A DNA stretch of 64,000 bases from Orientallactaga sibirica (taxonomy: Eukaryota > Chordata > Mammalia > Rodentia > Dipodidae). A model generated the notes under the pieces. That model had not been told where the DNA came from and made no database searches. It was given only the letters and a program-made list of their open reading frames with translations. The DNA lies in contig JAEOAD010002183.1 of assembly GCA_036365145.1 (NCBI GenBank), positions 682,001-746,000 on the forward strand, in the 5' to 3' direction. This document shows positions 1-12,051 of this stretch, one piece after another. Position 1 is the first letter of the stretch, and every line of letters begins with the position of its first letter. Position numbers and translations under genes: made by a program.

Positions 1-2005
1 TCCAGCCCCTTTGAGGTATTTCTGAAGAAGCCTAGAGATGTTCCTGAGTTGCAGCTGCTCAGAAGATTTTAAATTGGTAACCAAATGTGTTGATCTAGGA
101 AATGTCATATGCTACAAGTAGATGCTCCTCCAGGCTATTGAAGAAATCTCCAAAATTGGGTCATATTCCAGTTGGGGGTAGGTGGATACTACAGAGAGAG
201 TGATCAGAACAGCTGTTTTTGTTTTTAGTGGGAAACTGTGATGGTTGAAAATGCCTGCAAGACATCATGCACCTTTATTAAGGCCCAACAACTGTACACC
301 TCAATAATATGTGCCCTGCAGGCAAAAGCATTGCTTGATTGGTGGTTTGGTTATTTGTTTTATTCTAGTTAAAGTTAGTTTTCTAAATGCCTAACAAAAT
401 CATAAGGCTGTTGCTTAAAATCGATTATTCAGGTAATAATCACATGTCCTTGGTGCTCCCAGGACCACTCGTGGACATTTCATCTTGTTCTGTGCTTGCC
501 CTAACAGGCAGCAGGCATCTTAGCACAAGCTCTCCAAGATCTGTGTCCATCTCAGTTATAGAATGACATTAGAGTCAGTCCTTAAGATAGATGTGCTTAT
601 TTAAACTCACTTGAATGTTCACACGTGCTGCCTGGCCTGGCCTCACCATCACTGCCAAGCATGGATAGGCCATTGAGAAGCACATATAACCCATCTGGCC
701 CCCTTCTTTTTACTTTCTTTCCTTTTGCTTTTTTTTTTTTCTTCAAATGAGTATTTTTTTCTCTCCCTTTTCTTCCCTCTTCTTCCTCCTTCCTTTGCCT
801 CCATCTCAGTTCTGTTTCTATGTGTATAGTTCTTTTCACAACTGATTTGTCCACCTCTCTCTTCTCTTCCTCCCTTCTCTGTACTGTATAACAGTTTGCA
901 GGTGTTTACTGTACAAGAACACCTTGCCAAGAGGGGCGATGAGGGCACAAGTCCAGCCCATGATCTGCCGGATGAGGCATGCATGCTGTGTGGGGTTTCA
1001 TCTGCCTAGAGGAAACATCCTTTTCTAATTCACTCAAAAACATTCTACGTCCTAACAATGACCCTTTAGCTCTTTGGAATGTTCTCCTAGAATGTTCATT
1101 TTCTATTTTTATCTTGACACATATTCCATCTGCATCTCAGTTGGAACCTCCATTGCTGACCAATTCTGTGCAAGTTGTAATTCTAGTATGTATGAGGAAC
1201 AAACTATTATACGGGGCTTTTTACAACATTCTTGGCCATTTATATATTTTCTACTGATCATTTATTTTTTTGGGGGGGGTGCTCTTTTGAATATAAGAGT
1301 AACCTTCCAGTCATTTCTCTTAGATGTTTAACTCTAATTTTCTCTTAGTTATCTGTGTAACTAAACCCTCCTAAGCTCTCACTGACCCACTGGCAATGAA
1401 GGTGGTATTTGCATAGCAGCAGTGTTTTTACAAGAACTATAGCTGGAAAGATTGGCAATGGTATCTTTGCATCTGCAAGCTGCATGATAATCAGAGGATG
1501 GTGGACTGGCAAGTTCACTTCTAGTAGTGCCTCTGAATTTGAGGTCCAGTTTTGATGGTCCACTGTATTGATAGCACCTGGTTCATTGTTTGGCCCACAA
1601 TGACATTTGTAAGTCTGCTTAATCACTGAATGAAGAAACAAGTTATAAATTCTATTCTAACCTTAGGCTGTCCAGGAAACTCACCTTAGTGCTACAAGTA
1701 TCCATTATAAATCCAGTTCAAGTCAAGCCCTGCCCCTTAGCACTCAGTTGACCTAGGCTACATTGAGATGATATTATTGCTGGGCTCTTGTGAAATACAA
1801 GAGACAGGAACCTGTTTAGGTTAACCAAGACACAAAATATGCAAGACAAAAGGGAAGCCATAGAGATTAGAAACCCACTCAGCAGCATGGAGCGGGTCCT
1901 TATGCAAGGTCGCAGGACCAGGGCAGGAAGACACTCATTCTTTTCCTGCTGCTACTCCATCATGGTGACAGCGCCTTCAGTCGGCCTCTTCTGTGACTGA
2001 CGGGT
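1..2005. other. Intergenic, no gene recognised
   Basis: Single-copy-looking sequence apart from a pyrimidine-rich run at about 700-802 containing a poly(T) core. ORFs of 60-111 codons here are low-complexity products of that tract or unsupported chance frames. Confidence 0.6.
700..802 (+). repeat. Polypyrimidine tract
   Basis: Almost uninterrupted C/T run with a T14 core and CTTC/CTTCCT blocks. The lysine/glutamate-rich frames on the opposite strand come only from this composition. Confidence 0.75.
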
Positions 2006-2009
2006 GTGT

Positions 2010-2318
2010 GTGAGATGCTCCTGTGTGTATAGATGTGCAAGCCCCATGGGCACACTTGGAGAGGCCAGGGGAGATTATTGAGTGTCCTCCTCTGTCACTC
2101 TTCTGCTTGTTTCCTTGAGACTGGACCTGGGAGCTCACCACTTTTTTGTTATTGTTGAAACTGATGACCAGTGAGCTCCTGTGATGCTCCTGCCTCTGCC
2201 CCACTCAGAGGTGGGCTGTGGCCATGGCTGCCTTTTTACAAGGGTGCTGGGGATAAAACTTGGGCCCTTATGCTGGAGTAGCAAATGCTTTTACCCTCTG
2301 AGCCATTTCCCTAGCCCC
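2010..2318 (-). mobile_element. Old B3/B2-type SINE
   Basis: The right end carries the reverse complement of a tRNA-like SINE head (GCCATTTCCCTAGCCCC, preceded by a box B-like GGGGATAAAACTTGGGCCC). The left part resembles the GTGTGTGTG...GAGACTGGACCTGGGAGCTCACC body of the rodent B3 family. It is diverged and its left boundary is approximate. Confidence 0.55.
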
Positions 2319-3970
2319 CTGCCTGACTTCTTACTTTCCTCCAACCTCACACTTTTGTATTAGGTCTCTCTCAGCTTTGGAGACTCCTTCTGGAAGCATT
2401 CTCAGTTGCATTCAAGAAGGGGCAATGACTGGCCGTGTCTAGCAGAGGCCTCACTATAGCAAGCAGAGCTATCGTGGCAGTTGCATCAGGCAGAGGCCTA
2501 TCTCTTATGAGTTCCTTGGACAGAAACAACCATGGGGTGGGGGGCAGGCATTGAAGGCTTCCCAGAAGTGGTCAGAACACACGATCTGCATGCCTCATGA
2601 GGGTTATGCTGTCTGTTGAGTGTTGAACCAGAATCATTGCTCAGGTTACAGTCACCCCTAATTTAGCACTGGCCCATTAGTTTGTCTTGGGAATAGATAC
2701 TTTTATAATTCATACAGATCCATCATGGTCCTGAACAGCCTTTCAACCAAAGGACAATGGAACAGGCAGACCAGTTAGAAGGTGTGCCATCAGTGCTTAC
2801 AAGTAAGAAGTCCAGCTTTCCTTGGTTTGTGGTCACTTTCTAAAGCCATGATCTTTTATGTCATTGTTGCACAGTGGCTGGGAAAAGGACCTAGAAGTGT
2901 CTTAAAAGTGCCAGGAAGAGTATCACACTGAAGTGTTTTATCAAAATTTGAATTGACTTAGAGACAGTGGTCAAGGAAGCAGGCCACTACGGTTTGGCAG
3001 AAATCCTTTGACATTGTGAAAGATGGGCTTTGTAAAACTCAGTGCAGCCTGGCAGGACTGACTGGTAATTGCATGGTATTGTTAGAAATAATGATTGGAG
3101 CCTGTCAAACTTGCAGGGATTGGACAGGACTGTCACCACCTCTGTGAGAACTGTGCCTTGCCTTAATGATTGTGTGCAGCTCTCCTGAGCCAGGCACTCT
3201 CGAGGAGGCCTCCTCTCACCCATACTGTTTCACAAGACCATGACCAGAAGGAGAGTCCTGATCTTCTTGTCCCCGCACAGCTGGCACTCACTGGCATTTT
3301 CTCTGCCAGTGTGACGGATGAATGGGCTGAATCTACTTTCTTGTTCTCCAGTGAGTGTTGCCATGAGTTCAGATACTGTTTCCCTTTTGGGAGCTTGGCA
3401 GCCAGCCCCAGCCTTCTGCCTGGGATTGGCGGGACTGGAGAGGTGAAGAGAGGATATTCTGGTCACTGTTCTCGTCCCCCTGCAAGCAGCAAATGCACTG
3501 ATGTCATCAATCTAGCACATATCATAAACAGTAAGTTCATTTAAAACCTGCTGCTGAGCAGCCATCTGTCTCCATTTTTGTCAGTCTGCCATTGTAACAC
3601 GGCTGCTGTACTGCGAGGCTGTCTTTCTCTAATGACTCCTCCATCTGAAGGTGAACACGCTAAATGTGGAGACAAGAACTGGGAGCCAGCTGACAGCATT
3701 TCCACCCACTAGCCTGTCACCAGAGCCTGGAATTTCAATCTTGATTTTGACCTAAGGTGATGATATTGATGGTTTCTGTATTTTGAAGTGCTTGATTTAT
3801 ATACTTTGAGATTACAGAGTGTTCCAACATTCTGATTTATTACTTATTATGTAGGAAGGGACCAGACAAATGCTGTTGCCATTTAAGTAATTAATACTGA
3901 CAGATAAACTGAGGCACACAGTAAGTGCTGAAGGTCAGAGAGAAAGGAGTAGCAATGACAATCGAGTCAT
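2319..3970. other. Intergenic, no gene recognised
   Basis: Unique-looking sequence. The plus-strand frame at 3170-3544 (124 codons) and its antisense shadow have no recognisable domain, splice context or poly(A) tail. A short MIR-like remnant may sit near 3885-3930. Confidence 0.5.
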
Positions 3971-3974
3971 CTCC

Positions 3975-4182
3975 TTTTCTTTTTTTTTTTGTGACAGTCT
4001 CTCATGTATCCAAGATTGGCCTCAAATTTGCTATGTGGTCAAGGATGACCTTGAATTTATGATCTGCCTGCCTCCACCTCCCCAGTGCTCGGTTTGTAGA
4101 CCCAGCACATCTGGTTTATGAAAGCCAGGGCTTTGTGAATGCTGGATGAACATTCTAACACCTGAGCTATATCCCTAGCCCT
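3975..4182 (-). mobile_element. B1-plus-tRNA-head composite SINE (B4 or B1-dID type)
   Basis: Reverse-orientation B1 sequence (poly(T), GTGACAGTCTCTCATGTATCC ... CTGCCTCCACCTCC) is followed by an ID-like tRNA-derived part ending GAGCTATATCCCTAGCCC. This two-part structure is the one seen in rodent B4 and B1-dID elements. Confidence 0.65.
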
Positions 4183-5270
4183 TCCTTTTATACCTCAGAA
4201 GCTTTTCACAAAGCTGCTACACATGGATGGGTTACTCTCCAGAGGACAGAGGCATAGCAGAAAGAACTGGAGCCGGCTCAGAGCTGAGCAAAAGACAAAG
4301 CTGTCACATGGCTCCCAAGCCAAGTTTTAATACATACCATCCTACAATGCATTCTCCTTGTTGCACATAGTACATCTCTCCACTCACCATTTTATTAGGA
4401 GGAAAACATATTCAACAAAACCCCAAACCTTAATAATACAAGATCTCTGCATGCCAACCAGGGATCTAGGCAGCAGCAGAAGACGTCACAGGCAGCAGCC
4501 ACATCTTGCAGAGGATGCTGTGAGTTTATGCGCAGTCCTTGCATGTGTGTAGCTGGATGGAGCCATTTGCCAGAGCTCCAGCCATGTTTTGCCATATCAG
4601 CAAATACCATTAAAGCCATTTTGGATGACAAAAAAAGAGTAGGTAGGAAATAGTTTCAAAGCCCTTCAACATTCTGTTCTGTACATATTGTGGGCACGTC
4701 TTATCTGTTAACATGGAAACTTCCCTAAAATGAGTTGGCTCAGCTCTGTAGCAGAGTTCAGAGAAGGAGCCCAAATGGTGTGCTCATTCCTGGTGGTCAC
4801 TGCCACCCTCCTCTGAGGAAAATATTCATCTTTTGTGTGCTCCCTCTAGTCTCTACGTGACTTCTTTTTGTGGCTTTCCCATTGCCTTCTTCTAGCTTTT
4901 CACACTTTGAGTACTACACCCCTCGTTGGAATTGTAAGGGTCAGGCTCTCTGAGTAACTGGTAGATGCATACAATGGTACTTCCACATTATTCTTGGTCC
5001 TTGGGATATGGTTAATTTTTTTAAGTTTATTTACATAGGAACAGGGTATTTTCTATGTTGTTCAGGTTGGTCTCAATCCTGGGCTAAAGGGATCTTTTTG
5101 AGCCCTTGGGACTCTGTATATATATGCACACACCTTGGCACCTGGTTCAGTGATGAGCCATGGTGAACTTGTATAGGTGACCGGATTTGGAGTTTAGTCA
5201 AATGCTATTCTTGATGTCACTGTGAAGGTAATGTTAAAGATTTGATTTAACATTTAAAAGAGTAAGCCTT

Positions 5271-5474
5271 GGGTCTGGAGGGATGGCTTAGCAATTAAGG
5301 CGTTTGCCTGCAAAGACAAAGGACCCAGGTTTGATTCCCCAGGCCCCATGTTAGCCAGATACACAAGGGGGCACACTCGTCTGGAGTTCATTTGCTGTGG
5401 CTGGAGGTCCTGGCACACCCATTCTCTCTCTCTCCCCCTCTTTCTCTGTCAAATAAATAAATAAAAATAAAAAA
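5271..5474 (+). mobile_element. DIP-like tRNA SINE
   Basis: Head GGGTCTGGAGGGATGGCTTAG, box B-like GGTTTGATTCCCC, CAGATACACAAGGGGGC, GGCTGGAGGTCCTGGC, a CT-rich block, and an AAATAAATAAATAAAAATAAAA tail. This is the commonest SINE of the window. Confidence 0.9.
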
Positions 5475-5848
5475 TGAAAGAATAAGACTTGAAGATAGTA
5501 GATAACCTTAATGTGACTGGGCCTCATCCAATGTGGTGTAGGACTCAAGAGCAAAGACATATTTCTCAAAGGAAGAGCAATTTCACCTCAATATTACATG
5601 TGGAATCTCTGCCTATTACTCTCTTCCTGGCCTTCCCTGAATCTGACACTGACAGAGTTATGTCAGTTATGCCTGAATTTCCAGCCTGGTGGACTGCCCT
5701 ACCTGCCAATTCCAGTCTTGCTAGTCTCTATAATTGCCTGAGTGGCATCTTAAACTATCATTCTGTTTGTCTGTCTATCATTATATATCAGCTATTTGTA
5801 ATCTATATAATAAATATTCACTTAGCCATTCAATTGGTTATTTTAAAG

Positions 5849-6052
5849 AATATTTATTTATTTATTTATTTATTTTGAGACAAAGAGAGGGGGAGAGAGA
5901 GAATGGGCACTCCAAGGCCTCCAGCCACTGCAAATGAACTGCAGATGCATATGCCACTTGTGCATCTCACTTATGTGGATACTGGGGATTGAACTGGGGT
6001 CCTTAGGTATTACAGGCAAGTGCCTTAATCACTAAGACATCTCTCTAGCCCA
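5849..6052 (-). mobile_element. DIP-like tRNA SINE
   Basis: Reverse-orientation copy: (TATT)n, a GA-rich block, CCTCCAGCCACTGCAAATGAAC, ending CTAAGACATCTCTCTAGCCC. Confidence 0.9.
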
Positions 6053-6069
6053 CAGGGACTCCTAATGTT

Positions 6070-6277
6070 ATTAAAAAAATTATTTATTTGAGAGAGAGAA
6101 AGAGGCAGAGAGAGAGAGAGAGAGAATGGGCGTGCCAGGGCCTCCAGCCACTGCAAATGAATTCCAAATGAGTGCACCCCCTTGTGCATCTAGCTAACAT
6201 GGATCCTGGGGAATCAAACCTGGGTCCTTTGTCTTTACAGGCAAATGCCTTAACCACTAAACCATCTCTCCAGCCCC
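6070..6277 (-). mobile_element. DIP-like tRNA SINE, adjacent to the previous one
   Basis: Second reverse-orientation copy starting less than 20 bases from the first: ATTATTTATTTGAGAGAG ... TAAACCATCTCTCCAGCCCC. The sequences differ throughout, so this is a separate insertion rather than a duplication. Confidence 0.9.
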
Positions 6278-6511
6278 TAAGGTAATTTTAATTCTAAATT
6301 TTCTCATTCTTTCCTCTCCAAATGACTAGGCGGGGGGGGGGGTTGGCAATTAAAACATTCTAAAACTACCCTAACCATGCCCCTTACTAGGTATGTGATC
6401 TTAAACAAATTGTATATATCTCTGTGTCTCTGTTTACTTGACTGTTAAATAGGAAGAAAGTGTTTTCTGTGACACTGTTCTGAAGGTCCTGCCATAAAGT
6501 AAACACGATGC

Positions 6512-6640
6512 TGTTGTTTTTGAGATAAGGTCTCCCAGAGACTAGGTTGTCTTGAACTTGCTGTATAGCCAAGGATGGCTTTTACCTCCTGGTTCCTCCT
6601 GCTTCTACTTCCTAGGTGCTCAGATTACCATGCCTGACTC
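6512..6640 (-). mobile_element. Old B1 SINE
   Basis: TTTTTGAGATAAGGTCTCCC ... TCTTGAACTTGCTGTATAGCC ... CCTCCTGCTTCTACTTCCTAGGTGC is a diverged reverse-orientation B1. Confidence 0.75.
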
Positions 6641-6833
6641 AACACTATGCTATTAAATTTGTGACATTGACATTGAATTTTAGTCAGCACTAAATGATGT
6701 CCATGTGTGTACTATTATGTCAGCAAGGTTGGGGAAAAGTGTGGCATGCCCTTGGCAGTGTTGTAGAATCACTGTCTCTAGTTTTTCTGATGTTGTGATG
6801 TGGGGGTGAAGGAGAACACATGGACATTTCTAG

Positions 6834-8004
6834 TTGATAAGCTCACCTTCACATCCTTGTTCTCCCATTTTACCACTTCATGAACTCAAGTCCATGGAGA
6901 CTGAACCTTTTGATACTCAGTCTGACCCTAGTTCCAGAGGGGTGGAGGTCTGCAGAGAACTCAGCCTCAAGAGCGAAGGAGCTGGGAGGAGGAACACATG
7001 CTTTGTGACCCTGAGATTACCAAAGAAAAGATTTCTGAATGTGGCACCTTGCCGTGTCACTAGATTATTCCACGATTTTGCCACTCATTCTGTGTCAGGT
7101 TGTTCCAGAATAATAGCTTCAAAAACTTGAAAAAAATATGCTTCCAAATGGGTGCCTCATGAAAAGCTCTGCATGCTGATGAGCCAGACAGCAAAAGGCG
7201 CTGGTAGTCTAGAGAAGATAGAAAAGAACAGGATGTTTTAATGTGAACAGACACGAAGTCTCAATGGCACACCGGGCTAAGGACTTGGAGCGACACTGGG
7301 CACCCCACAGACACTAAACGGTAGTGGGATTGATGGGGTTGTTTTTGTTTGTTGAACACGACTAGCACTTAGTTGGGGGCGATTGTGCCCCATCTCGGAT
7401 ACTTGGCAGTATGTGAGGCCGTTCGGATGATCACGATGTACTATTATCACCTGTGGTCTGCGCCACAGCAAAGGACCCTGCTCAGAACGAAGCCGAGCTG
7501 AGTTGACACACCTGCTCTCGAGCCCATCATGCACCCGGGCAGTGTGAGCTATCTGCTGTGCCATGTTTCTCTGGTGGCACCAGAAGCACAGGAGTCACAT
7601 TGCTTCTTGTTGTGGAGTACAGAGGCTCAAATATATCATCGATACTTGTTCCAAAACAGTGGATTTCCTTGAATGTGAACCCAGTTTGCCTCATTGCCTT
7701 ATCACAATTGTGATGCAAAGCCGAGATGGATGCCATGACAGTAAACAGCGTCCCCGACAAAGCGACGTTCCCCCTGCCTTCAGCTGATGCTGCTTTTGTG
7801 GCCTCCATTGTTCTGAGTTTTGTCTCTTCAGTTCAAGTACAAGCTCAGAGCCACTATGGCTGTGGCTTCTCCCTTCCCCAGGCTCCCTACCCAACCCTAG
7901 CCAAGAATAGGCCCCCAAGAAAGAAATGTTTCATAGAGAAATGTCATCACCTGGGTTATTGTAGTCCAACAGACTGACATTCTAAAAAAAAAAAAAAAAA
8001 AAAA
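6834..8004. other. Unassigned segment with a CpG-rich core and poly(A)
   Basis: About 7260-7780 holds many CpG dinucleotides in an otherwise CpG-poor neighbourhood. An A-run occurs at about 7984-8004 on the plus strand. Minus-strand frames of 93 and 95 codons overlap the core, but I recognise no protein in them. The segment 7370-7470 weakly resembles the MER20 DNA transposon. A retrocopied or recently inserted unit is possible but not shown, and I see no AATAAA within 30 bases before the A-run. Confidence 0.3.
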
Positions 8005-9775
8005 GCAGGACAGGAGGAAGCAAACCATCTCAGTGATGAACGTTCTAAAATTAGACTGTACAGTGCTGGTGTTGTATTGCCTCAGAATATTAATACACCC
8101 TTACTGGAATACATCACTGTGATTTTGCTGGAAAATGAGAAAGGGCAAAGGAAGAAGCTTAGCCTTGAGGGTATTTTGAATATCTTAAGTGATTGCAATA
8201 AACAGGTTTTGTAAATGAATTAGTTATGATCGGGACCAGATTCATGATAAGACAGTAAGTTTTGGGTCATTTTTACTGTGGCAGATGGGGCGCCTTAGGG
8301 GATTCCTGAGTCTCAAAAAGCTGTTTATCAAAATATTTTCCTACTTCTCTGAGCTGCAAGGGAGCACAGAAGATGGGGTTTCCAAACTACCATTCAAAGA
8401 AGCTTTGACCAGCTTCAGGTCAGCTGTTCAGCAGGGAACCAGAACCAAACTGATTTCCCAACTGAGACCACCACTCTGTCCTGCTGTTCATGTGTCATGA
8501 TGGTATCTGGCATGCTGCATCGCCAGAGAGAGAGGAAGACATCAAGGTGACAGGCGTTTGGAGGTCGGCAGGCCTGGGAACGAAACTCAGCCATTGCTGT
8601 TCCACGTGACTTGCTTAACTCTTCGGACTCTTGGTTTTCTCATCCAGAACTTGAAAACATAATCACTGTTAGTGGTTTCTTTATCTGTTCCATGAAAACT
8701 TCCAGTCTCTTGCAGCTCCCTTGCTAATGCAGTCACTGCAAGTTTTCATAATTCTGACTGGTGTTTCTTAGACCATGCATTTAGGGAACACTTGTTTTCA
8801 ACATGTGCTCACAATTTTCTATAATTAATGTGTTTCATACATAATAAGTTCAATAGACACCAACTAAACTCAGGTAAGCAGACCTGGGACTTCTTAAAGC
8901 TTTTAATAAGTTAACTTGTACTGCGGCTCACCAAGAGCTGTCATAAACAATGCTTCACACTTTGACCAAAGAACTCATTCTTGAGAGCTGGTTTGGAGGT
9001 TCTAGCAGGAAGCGCAGCTACTAGTATACCCTTGACCGAAGATTGTTCTTCCTCTGTTCAGGGAAGGTCATCCTCTGCAATGGAGCATACAGCTTTGGGA
9101 GCGACATACAATGAGCGGTGAGGGAGGAAGGGGACACCCGCCTAGCCAGCCAGAGCAGTTGAGTAAACCTGGTGATCAATTGAGTGACAGATGTCGCAGC
9201 CAGATCGCCCTCACCTCCAAGAACAATTTCTTGGTGAACTGGTGAGGCTATCTTGTTAAATACTAGTTTCATACAACACAGTTTGGGAAGTATAACATGT
9301 TGGTGAGTGATGGACACCCCGAAGTTGCTGGGATCATGCACAGACTTTCATCAAGGATGAGGCCAGCTCAGGCTGTGAAAATCCTTGCACATTGATGCTT
9401 GGCTCTTGCTGTTCTTTGTAATAATTAATGTTAATTATAATTTTCTCTAGTCCTTTATAATGATTGTGAATGCCCAATCCTAGCACTGGCCTATTGGAGT
9501 ATACTTAGAGGACAGTGGAATTATCACAGCAAAGCTCATTAGAGGAAAGCTTGACCCAAGTCAACCACTAACCAACTACTATCAGAAATGTTAGTCTCAG
9601 CCAGTGGCCAGCTGACCTAGAAAACATGCAGTGACTTCAAACAGACCAGAAGACATTCTCAAATTAAATCACCAGCTCATGAGTCACAAGACCTATGACG
9701 GTTTTAAGCCATCGGTTTTGGATGCCTTGGGATATGTAACATGATGTGTGGTAATAGAAAAGGGTCTTAAAAACT
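8005..9775. other. Intergenic, no gene recognised
   Basis: Mostly unique-looking sequence with a probable MIR remnant at 8560-8690 (GGCCTGGGAACGAAACTCAG ... CTTGCTTAACTCTTCGGACTC). The minus-strand 106-codon frame at 9021-9341 has no recognised motif. Confidence 0.5.
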
Positions 9776-9778
9776 GAA

Positions 9779-9840
9779 ATTCCAGGTCAGCCTGGGCTAG
9801 AGTGAGACCCTACCTCAAAACACAAAACAACAACAACAAA
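9779..9840 (+). mobile_element. B1 3' fragment
   Basis: CCAGGTCAGCCTGGGCTAG, GTGAGACCCTACCTC and an A-rich tail match only the right end of B1. Confidence 0.8.
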
Positions 9841-10105
9841 TTGGAATGGAAACTGATAGGAAAGTTGAATGTCTACATTCTTTCCCAACTATCCGTTTTA
9901 TTGCATGAAGGAAAAATTCACTGCCCTCTCCTCCTAAAGTCCTTAAAGGGCTCAAGGACGAGCATCTCCGGTTCTAATGCGGCTTCTTGTCTATAACTCC
10001 TCTGAGACAAAGAGAACGCCTATTAGACACTCCTCCCAAATAATATAAGAACGTAATAAAGACAGAAGAGTTGTAGTAAACAATTTCATTCATGAAGAAG
10101 GATGG

Positions 10106-10225
10106 AAGCCACGTGGTTCGTGCCTGTCATTCCAGCACTTGGGAAATAGAGTCGGGGGATGGAGAGTTTGAGGACAGCCTGGAATACATACTTACACACC
10201 CTGCCTCAAAAAAAAAAAAAAAAAA
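10106..10225 (+). mobile_element. B1-like SINE
   Basis: GTGCCTGTCATTCCAGCACTT and GAGGACAGCCTGGAATACAT, followed by CTGCCTC and an 18-base A-tail. The left end is degraded. Confidence 0.75.
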
Positions 10226-10265
10226 GTATGTTAGGGGAGGCCAGTCCTTGATTACTGATTTTTTA

Positions 10266-10467
10266 AAAAATACGTTATTTAAATTTATTTGACAAGAGAA
10301 AGAGGGAGAGAGAAAGAATGGGTGCGCCAGGGCCTCCAGCCACTGCAAATGAACTCCAGATGCTTGTGTCCTCTTGTGCATCTGGCCAGTGTGGGTCCTG
10401 GGGGATCACACCTGGGTCCTTTGGCTATGCAGGCAATGCCTTAACCACTAAGCCAACCCTCCAGCCC
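10266..10467 (-). mobile_element. DIP-like tRNA SINE
   Basis: Reverse-orientation copy: TATTTAAATTTATTTGACAAG, a GA-rich block, GGGCCTCCAGCCACTGCAAA, ending CTAAGCCAACCCTCCAGCCC. Confidence 0.88.
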
Positions 10468-10819
10468 AGGTTAATGATTTTTTAAATATTGGGAATGGTT
10501 GTGCACGTGTCTCTACAGTGTTTTAACTTGAAAGTTCTCTCTTGTTATTTGCTGAGCCTCTGCCTAGGATTGTAGGGGCACGCTCATGCTCAGCTGCATT
10601 TTCCACATCAGCTGCCTATTGCTACAGAACAATGTTGCATTAGAAATCATTCTAAAATCCAATTTTCACCTGGCCAAAGACACACTGGGTGGGGTCACTG
10701 GGCTCATTTACACTACCTTCTCTTTAACCAAGGCAGGACAAATAAACCTAGAACGGGAATGGAATAAAACTAAAGTTATATTAAAAAAAAAAAAAGTAAA
10801 GTAAAACAACAACAAAACA

Positions 10820-10960
10820 GCCGGGCATGGTGGCACACTCCTTTAATCCCAGAACTTGGAGGCAGAGGTAGGAGGATTGCTGTGAGTTTGGGGCCAGCCT
10901 GAGACTACATAGTGAATTCTAGGTCAGTCTGGGTTAGAGTGAGACCCTACCTTGAAAAGC

Positions 10961-10994
<34 letters not shown>
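10820..10994 (+). mobile_element. B1 SINE, full length
   Basis: Starts GCCGGGCATGGTGGCACAC, contains CAGCCTGAGACTACATAGTG, ends GTGAGACCCTACC with a tail of more than 30 A. The low divergence and long A-tail suggest a relatively recent insertion. Confidence 0.93.
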
Positions 10995-10996
<2 letters not shown>

Positions 10997-11719
10997 GCAA
11001 GATGTATGGCTGTAGATGGGTGATAAATGGAGATGGTTGACCTCCATCTGCCACAGGAACTGTTTTGATAGAAATAGGAGAATCCTGAGTAAGAGCTGTG
11101 CATAGTGACTCGCCTCTGGGGGCAGAGTTCACTGGTGTTCTCAGTGGAGAGGGGATTTCTTACCCTTTCTGGCCTTTCATTATTTTGCTCATAATATTAT
11201 CAATCCATCTACATTTCCTGCCCAATCATCTTTTCTAGGTAAGTTGCATTACCTCCAGAGTGAGTTTTACCTTCTTATTTGTCCTAAGATGAGTGAGTTG
11301 CTGAGAGAAGTGGAGGAGAGAGAGGAACTGAGGGGGCAAATATGATTACCAAAGAAGGGCTTGAAAGTCACAAAGCTGTGAGAGTGTGCAAATGTGGCTA
11401 TGTATCTTACATTTGCAATGTGTGCTGTGTGTAAGTTTGTGCACATGAAGTTTTTAGCACAGATATATGTAGATGCATATCTGTATACATGTGTACTAGT
11501 GAATTCTAGTGGGCGTTCTTTCCTAGTTTATAAAAATGTATCACTGTGCTTTACTCATAAATTAATGAGCCAATTAGATGAATGCTCACAGAGCAAAGCC
11601 TTATGGGAAAGGAATAAGTAGGAAATGAATCGTTTATAATAACAAAGCAGGAGTTGGAGACTCCTACATCCAATCTTGAACATTCAGCTTTGAGAAACTT
11701 AAAAAGGTCCTCATGTGCT

Positions 11720-12051
11720 TCTCTGTTGCAGTTCCCTTCTTGTTGCTAGACAGAACGGAATTAGCCAGAAGCAGCTGATGGCAAGAAAGGGTTTTTGCAG
11801 GCTTACTCAAAGGGCCACTTCATCATGGCTGGGAAAAACAGAGCAGAGCAAGAAGCTGTCACATATCTGGGTAGAAGTAGTCAAAGTACTGGGCTTGGAG
11901 CTGGACTAATAAATCACAAGGTGGATCCCCCAGTGACACACCTCCTTCAGCAAGACTTCACTTCCTAAATTGCCACCAGCAAGGTACGGGTATGAGGCTT
12001 AATCAGAAACACATGAGGCTATGGGGACACTTTACATTGAAACCACCACAA
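11720..12051 (-). mobile_element. MaLR-like LTR (old)
   Basis: Read on the minus strand it begins TGTGGTGGTTTCAATGTAAAG, continues ...CCCCATAGCCTCATGTG... and runs out near AACTGCAACAGAG. This matches the rodent/mammalian MaLR-type solo-LTR pattern as I remember it. The ORF at 11715-11909 lies inside it and is not a gene. Family assignment is tentative. Confidence 0.5.

Noticed and set aside
7370..7470. MER20 DNA transposon call
   Set aside because: A few words align loosely (GGCGATTGTGCCCC, TTGGCAGTATGT), but CpG richness and mismatches make it too weak to list as a feature.
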